Assembly (NCBI GenBank): GCA_035578155.1 | Contig: JAPWDM010000003.1 | Coordinates: 65,526,142-65,590,141 of the forward strand | Length of the DNA stretch: 64,000 bases | Direction of reading: 5' to 3' | DNA from: Brachynemurus nebulosus | Lineage: Eukaryota; Arthropoda; Insecta; Neuroptera; Myrmeleontidae | Part shown: positions 36,321 to 48,175 of the stretch, piece after piece | Layout: every line of letters starts with the position of its first letter | Numbering within the stretch: the stretch's first letter is position 1 | Notes under the pieces: generated by a model | Databases searched by the model: none | What the model was told of the DNA's origin: nothing | Seen by the model: the letters and a program-made list of their open reading frames with translations, nothing else | Made by a program: the position numbers and the translations under genes

Positions 36321-38281
36321 ATTAAGTATCGGGCTCTTTTAATCACGGCAGCAGATTTGTAAGAAAGTTTTGGCAGTTGATTCATTATTGAAATATAAGG
36401 AATTTTTGAGAAAATGAATGAAAATATACTCTCGAAACACAAATCTCAGCAAGTGGATAGCAAAAAAAAAAAAAAAAAAATGTACACAACTGAATAATAA
36501 ATGTAGCATTTTTTTTTTTTTATAATATTCAGCATTTTAAGATGAAACGTTACGAACGAGAAAAATATATACATATTTCATTACACGTATGAATCTAAAC
36601 GAAAAAGTGAATTGCGCAACAAAATGGCACAACAAATTAAGAAAAAAGAGTAAAAAAGCATAAAGGGTGGATAACAATCCAATCAATGGTGTATTTATAG
36701 GGGGGCCTAATTAGACTCTGTAATCCGTTGCGGTAAGTTCCAAAAAGAATTTTTTTTGATTTAGTGACGTCATTAAGTTAGCAACAAATTTTCGGTACCT
36801 TGAAAATCGTAAATAAAATTACAGAATGATGAAACTGAAGGCGAACTGTAAGTTTTCAAAGCAGCACCACTAAAAAAAAAACCTTTAAATCCGCCTCTGA
36901 ATTCAATGTAATATTTTAATATCAAAAAAAAATACAATTTCGCCCCAAAAAATAAACGAATTTTTTTCAATTCATTGACCATGTATGATGTATGTAAGCT
37001 TTCGATAAAACACACTTTGCAATATCTATATCAAATTTTTATTAAAAAAAAATAATAATAATTCTGTTTGAATATTGTGCAATGAACCGTATTCAATATA
37101 CAAAAATCACAACAAGGCACTTGTTTGTTAATGACGTGGGGGCCCATTTGGAGGGTAAAAATCTTCCTTAAACGACTATCACTTTAAAATAAAATATTTC
37201 GTCAAGTTGTCCATCAAACGTTATTACCCCCATTCAAAAAGAATTGTTATTTATTAAAATATATTGTACATATATTTTGGTTAAAATACATGGAGCAGGT
37301 TATAATATGCTGGGAGCTCTGAATAATACCAACTTTTTCTCCAGTAAGGGTGTAAAATTCTTGGAAGAGCTATACCTCCATTTTAGCTGCACGTTTTTCG
37401 TCATAAAATTTCAGCGAATAAATGTATTCGCAAGAAATGTGAATGCGAAAAATTCGGGGCTCTTGTAACTGAGGTAAGTATATGTACATTTCAATGTTTA
37501 TAATTTTTATGTCATCGAAGAATGACATATTAATATCGTTATGTGATCATAGTGGGGGAAACATTATTATAGAGTTGTACATGCATATTGAATAAACGCA
37601 AGAGGGCTGTATTCTCACTGTACTTAAAAAACGAGCCAAAAAATCATAAATTAACACTTTCACTGAGGTGACATTACTTAGTGCGTGTCAAAAACACGCA
37701 CTTGACGAATTTTTTTTTTATATTTTGATTTTTAGAAAACAGAAAAACAATTTGTCTGGGGTACATTTTATAAAAATTATTAGTCAATATTATTATTATA
37801 ATTGCAATAAAATTTAATTAAAATAACCTTAACATCACACAATACTTAGTTTTTAATCAATTTTTGTGGCTTAATAAAATTTTTCAAAAAATATTTTCCA
37901 AACTTTTGATATTTTATTATTAAAAATATAGGTACCTAATATATTCCTATTATAGGTACCTAATATAAAAATATATTCAAAAGTATTATTGCCACAGTTA
38001 ACTTAAGTGATCAAGTGTTTAAGTCACTTAAAAATCCGTTAGGAGACCCTGATTATGGGCTTTATACAAAGTTTTCCGAAACTGAATCCAAACTGTTTTT
38101 AAAAATGTTTAGGATTATTTGGAGTGACACTGTACTATGAAATATTTCAAAACAAATTCAATTATTCTTCCAAAATCATATCTTCAAATTTCTTTATAAT
38201 TAACTAACTTGTATACAAAAGTTTTTCATCATACATAGAGAAAATTTTACATATTATTCATAATGAAAACGACATACTTAC
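36321..38281. other. Intergenic; small dyad at 37680-37702
   Basis: No gene recognised. A perfect AGTGCGTGT / ACACGCACT hairpin with a 5-nt loop lies at 37680-37702. Near 37930-37975 GGTACCTAATATA is directly repeated. Open frames at 36773-37015 and 37244-37468 have no recognisable domains. Confidence 0.5.
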
Positions 38282-38285
38282 TTAA

Positions 38286-38792
38286 GGTAGTTGGTCCGAA
38301 AAACGATAGTCCAAAGGATCTTAACGAAACGTTTCTAGACATTTATTTAATTCAATACCAATAATACGAGGCTATACCGAAAAAAAATTGAACGCTCGAA
38401 TTTTGAGAAAAACGATTTTAAAATTTTATAATTTTAACACGGGCTCTTTCTTATGAGAAGTTGACATATTCACGCGATTTTTTTTTGAATAAAATGAAAA
38501 CGTGTCAAAGGAATTTGATAAAAATTTACTATGTTATAAAATACAAAGTTACAAACCACACTTATTAACAAATAAAAATTATTGACCGCGCCGTTTTTTA
38601 AATATAATTTACAAACATCATTTTACAATATTTTTAAACGTTTTTTCAAAAATGCTTTTATATTGCTACAACATAAGCGCGCGGAAATTCGATAATAACT
38701 GAAGAATATTAATACATTATTTAATTTTTAATAAAAGAAAATTTTTTCGCTGATCTATACTTTTGTACCCGAACTATCTCGCACCAACTACC
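38286..38792. mobile_element. F4 TTAA-flanked MITE, GGTAGTTGGT ends
   Basis: TTAA at 38282-38285 and 38793-38796 flank inverted ends GGTAGTTGGTCCGA and TCTCGCACCAACTACC. 507 bp, A/T-rich and non-coding. Unrelated in sequence to F1, F2 and the 55855 element apart from the target site. Confidence 0.85.
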
Positions 38793-38796
38793 TTAA

Positions 38797-39710
38797 ATCT
38801 AAAGAGAAAGTTTTTCACACACACAAAAAAAAGAAGTGGAAAACTTAACCCATCAACGGAGAAAAAACTCAACTAACAACATTAATATATAATTAGTAAA
38901 TACACATTGACTGCCAATCATCATTTATATCCGTTACATTTTCCCGGCGTTTTTCTTTACTCGTTCTCGAAATCACACAGTTAAAAGCCTTTTCTCTAGC
39001 TCTATATAAATAACAAAATTAATAAACTTACATACATATATTCTTTAATTTCATTAAAAGCATTAAGCATACTTACCATCAACTTGAGCATAAAGAAAGT
39101 GTCTGTACGGTCGTACGTACGTACCCGGAGAAAATTGAAGAATGGAAAACTGAAGGAAAAGTGAAATAAAAAAGAAACATGAATGTGTGTAGTTTTTTTT
39201 TTTTTTGTGGAAAATCTTTTAATGTACAAAAAAATACGTCGATATGAGTGCGATGTGTGTATTATACCTATGGTGCTGCGATACTCATGCACATAGAAAC
39301 ATAATAATATCTATTGAAGAAATAACTTTATGAAAACTTAACCGAAAAAGATTTTATTAATCCCTAATGTGGAACAATAAATTGATGTAAAAGTTTTCCT
39401 GTTGAAATTTTCCCGCACAACGCAACGAAGAAAAAATTCTTAACAAAAATATACATACATATGTGATGCACCTTACTAGATACAAGTAACGGTAAAGAAA
39501 ATGTAACACACTAATACTTGGAATTGGAACGTTCCGAGCCGTCTCAAACTCTCAAAGATGCCAGATCAACTACAATTTCAAATTCGTAAAAATAAATTAC
39601 ATTTTTTTTTTTTTAGAAAATCTGAAAACATTTTTTTTTTTTAGAAACACTGAAATGATAATGTTTAGGAATTAAACGACGGGAAAGTTATGAAAAAATT
39701 GTTCAAAATA
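38797..39710. other. Intergenic, nothing recognised
   Basis: A/T-rich with a GTACGTACGTAC run near 39113. Confidence 0.5.
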
Positions 39711-39960
39711 GTGGTGGGTAAGTCAGTGTGTAAAGTGTGTTGACTCGAAGATGCTACTGAGAGGTTCCAGGTTCGAATCCACGTGTCTCCATATAGTTTT
39801 TTTTATTTTTATTTTCATAGTGAACTTCCAAAGACTGGACACTGATGAATTTCGTACAACAACCTGTATACATCTAAAACAGTTTAGCTCTCTAACTGTG
39901 AAAAAAATTTCAAAATCGGTTAAGTAGTTGATTTTTAGCACTTCTGGGCCCTCAGGATCC
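39711..39960 (+). mobile_element. SINE-like retroposon with Pol III box B
   Basis: The head (39711-39800) resembles a decayed tRNA: GGTAAGTCAGTGTG is box A-like and GGTTCGAATCC is a perfect box B about 50 bp on. Its T stem does not pair well, so it is not a functional tRNA. The downstream part has CAAAATCGGTTAAGTAGTTGA, a block typical of insect RTE-clade LINE/SINE tails. Boundaries are approximate. Confidence 0.6.
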
Positions 39961-40885
39961 TGGCGAATCTCATATATTATACATTATAGTAAACACATTT
40001 TCACAATCGGTGATGACGTGTTCTTGAAAAGTTAATTTATTTTTCTTTTGAGAAATGAAACAGATATAAATATTGTTATTGTAATGATAAAAACAATGAA
40101 GCATTTATTACTGTAAAGAAATTCTGCAAATTTCTTAATTTTTCTTAAAAGCTAGTTCACTTAGAACAATGTTTTAAAAGCTTGTCTTATGCAATTTTTT
40201 GCTCTTTTCGACAGTGTCAAAAACAATTAAAAAAATTTTTGAATTCTGACCTAATTTTGCAAAAAATCACTAAAAATGGCGAAAAATGGCCAAAATTTTG
40301 GCTTCTAAAAATCGGACGCATCTGGCTGACGAACTTATCCAAGCTATTGTGGCGTTTAACCTTCTCACCAAATTTCGTAAAGATTGGATGCTTCGTTCGA
40401 AAGTTATCGCGCAGACACATATATACATATATACATATACTGCGTGAGTTTTTTGAGAGTTGCCATTTTTATTACAGCCAAACCTTTGATTTAATCGAAA
40501 AATTGTTCAAATAAGAGTTGTAGGGGCAACCGATTGCTATAGTCAGGAGCTTTATAGCTCTTATGGTTTTCGAGCTATGATACAAACTTATAGATTTTTA
40601 AATGGAACTATATATATTAATTTTTCGATAAAACTGATCTAATGCCTTAATTAACAACATAAATGAGCAAAAAAAATTTTTTTACCCAAGTTTAATTTTT
40701 TAATTTTTCTTTAATTTATCAGTTAGGCGGCAAAAATACGCATATCTACTTGAGGCTACTTCAACCGATAGTGTTTTTCTTGGTTACATTTTCATTACAT
40801 CCAAGAAAAGAACCTTTTCCAGTACCATTTTTATCATAAAAAATTGGTTGTAATAGAAATGGCAACTCACAAGAAAAACTCACAT

Positions 40886-40948
<63 letters not shown>

Positions 40949-41399
40949 CGGTTTCGCGAGGCCTCAAAACAAATTTCTGCCATAGTCCCGGGCTCAGGTC
41001 TTTTCATGGCACCCGCTGTAATAAGTGAATTTTTTCAACATGGAAATTCACTTAAAAAAGATGTGAAAAAGTAAAAGAGAATTCCAAAATACTATTGGCC
41101 GCGACTGTACCACTGCGTATTATCCAACCACCATACCGCCCTCCAACTACCCACATCGTCTACAGTTTATAAGTAAATACCAGCTCAGTACTTTCTACTT
41201 CTAAGTATTTGCTAGACTAAAACTAATATTAAAAGGTATTAATGTTATAAGACGTATTTATACACACATAAAGCCTACAAAACACATATACTTTTGTATG
41301 TGGACTTCGTGTAATACCCCAACTGGATGTTTTACGAGCTACATATTATGTATGTATATGTTCTTTGTTGGATAAATTATTTACAAAATTTTAAGTACT
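39961..41399. repeat. R3-related fragments and (TA)n tract
   Basis: 40255-40420 carries CCAAATTTCGTAAAGATTGG and GTTATCGCGC, matching the interior of R3 copy 47650-48175. 40889-40947 is (TA)n, directly followed at 40955-41050 by the TTTCTGCCATAGTCCCGG block of R3. The piece looks like a rearranged R3 element. The rest shows no gene. Confidence 0.6.
40889..40947. repeat. (TA)n microsatellite beside R3 fragment
   Basis: TA tract directly followed by R3 sequence, again at the family's usual TA position. Confidence 0.95.
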
Positions 41400-41480
41400 C
41401 AGTTTCCGACATGGGATTTAAGCCCGTATTATTAAAAGGGATAATCATTAGTACACGGAGCTAGAGCTACTGCAAGCCCA
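41400..41480 (-). mobile_element. tRNA-like SINE head fragment
   Basis: On the minus strand TAGCTCTAGCTCCG is box A-like and CGGGCTTAAATCCC is box B-like, spaced as in tRNA-derived SINEs. The arms do not form a full cloverleaf. Low-confidence relic. Confidence 0.35.
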
Positions 41481-41671
41481 CGCCGTACCGCACGCTAAGT
41501 TTCGCTTATTCTTCATAAAAATTTATATTTAACAAAAAAAAAAAAAGTTGTATAGTCGTATTATTTATTAGTGTTTGTTTAATATATTAAATTTATGGTT
41601 ATCTTTTGGGTACCAAACGTACCGATTGTTTCACGAATAACGCTCCCAAAATATACAGACAATAACAAATT

Positions 41672-42576
41672 AGAGTGAATGCGGGAGAGATGCCGCACAT
41701 TTTGAAAACACTTGGCAATTCTTAAAGTATGCATTTAATTGATTTGAAATTTAGTACACAATAAATGTAAACATTGTTCTTTAAAATTATTTATAAATAA
41801 TTTTAAATTTTGAGTCATAAAAGGTTCATAATTAACATTTTTGTAGAGCCTACAAAGCAGCGTCTCTCCCACACCTATGGGAGAGATGCCGCATCAAAGA
41901 AGGTGAGACGCCGCATAGTTCATATTAAAAATCTTGGATTTTACACACATCTCCATACATGATGCATGCCATATGTAACCATTTTTGGCACTTTATACAT
42001 CTTAACCAGTCAACTTTTTTTTTGTTTTTGAGTACTTTTCAAAACATTCAATACACAGGCAATCTTCATTATTTTCGTTATCTTCACTAATATGAGGGCT
42101 CTTCGTGATCCATTAATGAATCTTTTAATTTAAAAAATAATTGCATAATTAAGGTATAAGTCTATGTTTTCAACATGTAATATGATGCGGCATCTCTCCT
42201 TTTTGTTGGTATAGATGCCGCATTTTGCTATAGCAAGCATAGTACGAAATTCTAACCTAAAATTTTATACAGTACTTTTAAAATATACCTAAATTAATAA
42301 CAAAACTCATTTTCATTAAAACAATGAAATACACATTCTTAAATTCTAATGAGTTAAATGCTTGATAAAATATTATGTTAAAAACTTACTTTTCAATAAT
42401 AAAAAGTTGGATAATTACTAAACTGATGGAGTAATCATAAACGTTACCATATACAGCTTAAATAAGTAACTTATTTTAAACATATAATCCACTAATAGCG
42501 CTATCTATCAATCAACGGACGAACTATGGCTACTGCGGCATTTCTCCCGACGCGGCATCTCTCCCGCACTTACCCT
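41672..42576. mobile_element. Element with repeated GGGAGAGATGCCGC motif
   Basis: The ends AGAGTGAATGCGGGAGAGAT and ATCTCTCCCGCACTTACCCT are inverted repeats, and AATT flanks both sides (41668-41671, 42577-42580). The motif GGGAGAGATGCCGC or a close variant occurs at about 41683, 41860 (-), 41879, 41901, 42184 (-), 42212, 42535 (-) and 42551 (-). No transposase frame. The superfamily is not certain. Confidence 0.85.
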
Positions 42577-42580
42577 AATT

Positions 42581-43139
42581 AAAAATTAAAGTGTACAGAT
42601 TGCAATGCACTCTACATAGGACAAACCAGTAGAACTTTCTTTACTTTATCAAATTTGGTTTTTTTATCTTAAATTGTTGTTGACTTATTTATAGTAGATG
42701 AACCCATCGACCCCCCTTCGTCGCCCGCTGACAACCCCCGTCACCCGACCTAACATGCAAGACATTTCAATTACACTCAAAATTTATATAAAGTTATATT
42801 TTCTGGTGTCGGCTCGTAATATAATAATTTGTTTTTTTGGTGGAAACTAACATGTTCTAAAGAAACAAAATACGTTTGTACGTACTGCAAGGAAAACAAC
42901 GCTTCAAATAACAAAACAACTTTAAATTAAAAATCAATAGTACTTTTTCAGAGCACACAAAAAAAGGATGCAAAAAGCCAACAACTTTTTTCTCTTGCAT
43001 TCACTGGCATAGAGAACACAACAAAATTGAACTTCGGACACAACATACAAAAAGTGTCCCGAATACCGAACGACTATCCATGTATTTCGATTTATATTAT
43101 AAAAACTGTACGAATCGAGTACTCTTGAGTGAAATAAAA
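42581..43139. other. Intergenic, nothing recognised
   Basis: A/T-rich with a C-rich patch at 42708-42750. Confidence 0.45.
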
Positions 43140-43395
43140 GTTTAAATCACTCTGACGAGCACAAGTTGTGCTCGCTTTGTTGTGTTGTGTGTTCGAACGC
43201 GTTCAATAATGCTGTTCAAGAAACAACAACAATAAAACATTGGAACAAAACTTTTGTCAATGTGAACGCCATTCATTCTGTGTCGGTCGGTCGCATCATC
43301 TTCAAGTACACCACAGTGGTGCGAGCAGCTGCAAGTAAAGACGGAGATGTGACCCGAAGATGGTTAACTAGGTTTAGAATGTTGAATACATAAGC
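43140..43395 (+). other. CpG-richer island with a 75-codon frame
   Basis: This patch is distinctly richer in CpG than its surroundings and carries an open frame at 43166-43393. The predicted peptide has no domain I know. It could be a first exon or 5' UTR, but it could also be an old GC-rich repeat. Confidence 0.25.
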
Positions 43396-43824
43396 AGTTT
43401 TCATTTATTTTTTTTTTCACTTATTTGTGTTTGTAGTTTGTTTTCATATGCAAAAGAAGTATTAGTACTTTTGTTTTTCTTAAGCACTTATGTAAGTAGT
43501 TGTGATGTCGAAGAATTTTATTAGAATAATTTGTGTTACAATTAAAAAAATTGTTTTACAAGAATAATTCTACTTAAAGTCCGCTACTTCTACTTAAATA
43601 ATTAGAAATTAATTTCAATGACGTCAACAGGTTTGTTTACTCAGCTAAGTTTACGTTGTGTAATTCTTTGCTTTTTCCAAAATTTTTCGGTAGTTAGAGC
43701 TTTTTAGAAAAGAAAACTCAGTCTGAAGCTTTGAATATTTTGCAAACAGGGTTTAAAAATAAAAAATGATAAAAGAAACCTCAATTTCAGTTTAAGAGAC
43801 CTTTCTAGTATTCCGCACGATGTC
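43396..43824. other. Intergenic, nothing recognised
   Basis: A/T-rich, no features. Confidence 0.5.
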
Positions 43825-43967
43825 AAAAAAAGTATATTGTACAATAAGTGGGAAAAGAGGCTTTATTCTCACGAATATGAGTTCGTTGCGCGAGTCCGCA
43901 GGGCGAGTGCAACAATTCGTATGAGTGAGAAATAAGCTTTTCCCACGCATTTTACACTATACTTTTT
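43825..43967. repeat. Long-arm hairpin, imperfect arms
   Basis: AAAGTATATTGTACAATAAG and its imperfect complement near 43945-43967 bound the structure; GTGGGAAAAG / CTTTTCCCAC pair exactly further in. The centre TGCGCGAGTCCGCAGGGCGA (43887-43906) nearly repeats the core of the 33266 hairpin. The arms are unrelated to that hairpin. Confidence 0.8.
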
Positions 43968-44922
43968 CTACGAGAACACTTTTTTTCGTAAAGTTTAACA
44001 TAAATAGTTAAAATAAAATTTAAATAAGTAGTAAAAATTTTTTAAATTTATAATGTCAGTGGTAAGATGTTCAAATTTTTGCCAAAGCATACTTTGAAAC
44101 TATGGAAACAATAATAAATAATCAACATACATATGTATATTATTAGTATTATTTCTATATATTATATATTAAACTAACGGAACAGCCTACTTTTTTATTA
44201 TATTAAGGCGTGGGAAATAATTTCCCACTGTATTCCCGTACAGTGTGAGCAATTGTTAATTTTTACATATAGTTAGCCGGGCACAAAATGTTACTTTTAA
44301 TAGTAGGAGTAGAAAAAAAATATTCATTACTAATTTCCAATACGAAAAAAGATCGCAAGGCATGGACGAACAGATTTGACCGAGATTTTTTCCTTAGAAA
44401 CCCAAATATAATCAAAATTTTATCCCGAACTTATTAAAATTCCACTAAAAAAACCACACTTTCGTCTTTGTAACGTCATCGGATATAACCAACTTAATTT
44501 TGGCCACACAGCAGAAATTGTTTTCGAAAATTCTAACATTTTGATGGCTTAACATTAAAAACCCTACCGAGAAACCTCAAAAATTAACATTCAAATCAGA
44601 ATAAATTTAGAAAAATCAAAAATTGACCGTAATGGCCTCAGTAAGTATATTCAAATAGTTTTTGGTTATAAAATTCATAAGTTTTTGCTAACATGCTTTG
44701 CGTTTTCGATAAAAAAAGCTTTAAATATGACAAAAAATCGAATTACATCGAAAAAATTCCATTTCCGAAGGTAATTTCGATATTTTCCAAGTATGAATAA
44801 TTCAAAATTTCCAACTTGGATATTTTCGATATTTTCCAAACACAATTTTTATCAATCATTATTATCAATATAGTTCTATTTATAGGTTAATCTAAATTAT
44901 AATAATTCATATCATAGTATAA
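43968..44922. other. Intergenic, nothing recognised
   Basis: A/T-rich. GTGGGAAATAATTTCCCAC-like dyad at about 44217-44229. Confidence 0.45.
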
Positions 44923-44960
44923 CATCAAATAGCTCTAGCTCTGGCTAGAGCTATTTGATG
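44923..44960. repeat. Perfect 17-bp short hairpin, 4-nt loop
   Basis: CATCAAATAGCTCTAGC and GCTAGAGCTATTTGATG are exact complements around TCTG. Not part of any recognised transposon. The stem is shorter than a usual pre-miRNA. Confidence 0.8.
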
Positions 44961-46519
44961 ATCTGATCACGATGATATGGCATGCGTGTGTATACAAATA
45001 CATACATCATAGCCAATAATATATTATAATGATTTTGATTAGTTGCTGAAGATGGATGATTTGAATTCCATTATGTTATTAAACTGATAATTTATTAAAA
45101 GACAATCAAACGAGGAGAGACACACAGACAGAGGCACACCAACCAACTGATAAGACAATAAATACATTGGAGTTATATGAATTATATATTATATTAATAG
45201 TGATAAGAATAACTCTACCTCCGGCACATTTACAGAAACAAAATCTAAAAGAGTAACTGTTGGGTTTGATTCAAATGAAGAATTTCGTTGTTTTTTTGTA
45301 TTCGTGCTATACCAAAAAATTGATGTAAAAAATTCTAATACTGAAACATATTCCAGTAAAGAATTTCAATCAAAGCTTCAATTTGCGAAAATTTCGCCAC
45401 CTATATCTCCAAAAATTACCGACACTGCTTAACTGAGATAATTTACAGTTGAAAGATTACAGGGGCACACAAAAAATCTCTTTAGAACTCAGTATTTCAT
45501 AAACGTGACTCAAAAATGGAAAAAAAAGTGCTAAAAAGAATTGACCAGCTATTGAAGTGCTATTGACCAGCCTCCCACCCTCCAGATGTCCTGAAAGATG
45601 TGTGGAAACGCATTTTAAAATCGAACAGTCTAAGTCATTTTGAAGGTAAGTTCGATATATGTCAAATACATGTGTCTTATGAACCATAGGCCAGCGAGTG
45701 GAATATGAATACCATATTCCAAACACGCATATTCCAAACAAAATAAACAAGCTATACTTCAAAATCATTTATATACCAGTCATGTGCGTCAACCTTAGTC
45801 CACGAACCGACACTGTTACTTACTCACTACGTCAATATTGGTAAGTTTTAAAAGATGTCTGCTACGCACATTCTCTTGTCACGACGTCGAGTTACTTCTG
45901 TCAACGTTTTACTTGATAAATATGTATACGAGTGATGTAGGAAAATGGAAAATATATGAATTCAATTGATTAGAGATAATCTACATTAATTAATTAAATT
46001 GTTCGATGATTTATTAGCTGTAAAATATATTATAGTATATTCAGAGCAATAATTATTAATACGCGCCCGGCGCAAATGAGTATTGACCTAAATTTAAATG
46101 AGTTAAACGTTGTGAAGTACACGATTGGAATAATAAAAAAGATTGTAGATTAATTAATAGCGACAATTTTCACAATTAATTTTGTGAAAATTTAAGAAAA
46201 ATTAATTTTTAAAGGGGGTTTCGTAGGTATAACCTGCAAACCCACCAAAAAATAATTGAATCAATCGTATTATGTGAACTTTGATTGAACAGGGCTACTT
46301 CTGTAGATTCCAAACATCTTTTACAATTTTTATTTTTTTTTTTTTTTTTTATAATGAGTTGGTTATATACCTATAGCTTAAGATGTATCGAGTCAGTGGA
46401 TAAGTTCGTGGGTATTAATAGCATGCATGGAATTCACTGTCGAAACTTGTCATCGTTTGACTAACATATTATTCAGTTCATCACCAACTTTCGTAAATAT
46501 CGAACGCATTTTAGTCGAG
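44961..46519. other. Intergenic with a fragment shared with 47100
   Basis: About 45090-45140 (AAGACAATCAAACGAGGAGA, then GACA-rich) matches 47105-47150. CATATTCCAAACA repeats near 45690-45750 are related to the 13163 foldback element. No gene. Confidence 0.45.
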
Positions 46520-46745
46520 GTAAGTGGGGTAAAGTGGGAAACTTTTTTTGGAGCTCCGTTGATTGAACAAAAGTGATTATTTTTCCATGTTTAAAATTTC
46601 TGTAGTAAAGAGAATTCAATAAGCTATCGTTTGCCTAAGATACCAATTAAAAATATTGATTTTATTTTGAGTTACCGAGCTTTGACCGACCATGTGCAAA
46701 ATGGCCAAAATTGAAAATCGTGGGGTAAAGTGGGAAACTTTAAAA
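46520..46745. mobile_element. Fragment with two GGGGTAAAGTGGGAAAC motifs
   Basis: The motif occurs directly repeated near 46527 and 46721, about 195 bp apart, and the second copy lies just upstream of a mariner transposase remnant. It may be one terminus of the mariner-type element. No opposite end was found. Confidence 0.5.
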
Positions 46746-46841
46746 AACTGTGCAAACTCAACGCAAATCTTGTAGCAAAGTTATTATATCTATATTTCAA
46801 GGCAAAAAACGTTCAAAGAATACAGAATACATAGTAAATAT

Positions 46842-46985
46842 AGAAAAAAAGTTGGAAAAAGCAGCATTTATGATGAACCCCGTTCAGGACGTCCTGTTAA
46901 TTTTGATGATGGCATTCTTCGAAATCTTGTGGAGTCAGAGCCATAATTAACAGTGGATCAGATCGCAGAAAGAATGAATTGTGTT
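46842..46985 (+). pseudogene. mariner/Tc1 transposase N-terminal remnant
   Basis: One frame from 46851 reads VGKSSIYDEPRSGRPVNFDD, then continues GILRNLVESEP, a stop (TAA at 46944-46946), and LTVDQIAERMNCV. The GxxSxxDEPRSGRP block followed by a helix-turn-helix with an IAE motif is diagnostic of mariner/Tc1 transposases, where it binds the terminal repeats. Only about 45 codons remain and the catalytic DDD/E part is absent. A decayed fossil. Confidence 0.88.
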
Positions 46986-47649
46986 TAACTGTGTTTTTTT
47001 ATATTATTTAAAAATTTACCAAAAAATACGCACGAACTTATGGACTGACCTGATATGAAAAAATACCATTCCCCCTTATTTTTCAGTCGTCTAAAGTTAA
47101 AAATTTAATATTATTAGAAGACGATTAAACGAGAAGAGACAAACAGACAGTAGAACTGCCCAAATTTTGAAAATCAAATCCACCAAATATTTGGATTCGA
47201 TTTAAATAAAGGTACTTAAATTCCATTGATCGACTGTTTATCGAGAAAAATTTCGTGCTAAGCCCTGTTTGCGTGAGCCCGTTATACTCTTGGCAGGTTT
47301 CTCTGAAAATACTAATACGAAAACTTTCTGTTGACTACTAATTTAGCTTTAAAATAATGAATCATGCTGATATGACGAATTACCACCTTTTATCCCCCAC
47401 CCTCCCAAAAAAATCCCAAAAAAATCCTACCAAATCTTCAATAAAGATCCATTATTATAATATGTAAGAAGAATTCAAAAGTTTAAATGATAAAAAAATT
47501 TAGGAAAAAAGAAACTCGGTTTATAATTTACATAATAAAGACATACAAGTTTTAAAAAAAACGTACGCCCCCCACCCCGCTCTTCATCCCCTAAAGTCCA
47601 CACCATCATGTGGTTGTAGAAACGCAGATAACAGCAAGCAGTAAGAGTA
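46986..47649. other. Intergenic, nothing recognised
   Basis: A/T-rich. Contains the fragment shared with 45090-45140. Confidence 0.45.
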
Positions 47650-47985
47650 GAAAAATACCCATGTCGCAGCATCCTGCATGACATAGCGAATTTCCGTTTA
47701 TAGATGTTAGTTTTTCTTGAAAACTAACTGACATAGAATAATAGTTTAAAGACGCTTTTATGTGATTTTTTCTCCCCTTTCCAATGGTGTAAAAAAATTT
47801 CATAAAAATTTTTGAATAAGGGGGAATTTTGGTAAAAAACTAATTTTTTTCACGAAAATTGCCAAAAAAAACCATGTTCCTGGCATCGGACGTGTCTGGT
47901 TATCGAACTCGTCCAACGGTTTGGGACTTCCAATATTTCCACCAAATTTCATCAACGTAAGACATTTCGTTCGAGAGTTATCGCG

Positions 47986-48048
<63 letters not shown>

Positions 48049-48175
48049 TTTATTTTAGTGAATATTATTTTCGATTTCTATGGAGACCTCAAAACATATT
48101 TCTGCCATAGTCCCGGACTCAAGTCGCGTCATGACAGTGGTTGTAATAGCTGAATTCCATTCTGGAAATTCGCTA
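47650..48175 (-). mobile_element. R3 family TA-cored element, copy B
   Basis: Inverted relative to copy A. It runs from the CCCATGTCGCAGCATCCTGC tail through GCGAATTTCC (47686), a central (TA)n tract (47990-48044) and GGAAATTCGC (48164-48173) with TA outside. The interior includes TTTCTGCCATAGTCCCGG and CGTTCGAGAGTTATCGCGCG, the best-preserved family blocks. Non-coding. Confidence 0.8.

Noticed and set aside
39720..39800. Functional tRNA gene
   Set aside because: Box B is perfect, but the T stem has two mismatches and no full acceptor stem can be drawn, so it is a SINE head.
45560..45643. Possible exon ending at TTTTGAAG-GTAAGT
   Set aside because: The donor is good, but the open frame is short, has no recognisable family and is closed upstream by a stop without a clear acceptor.
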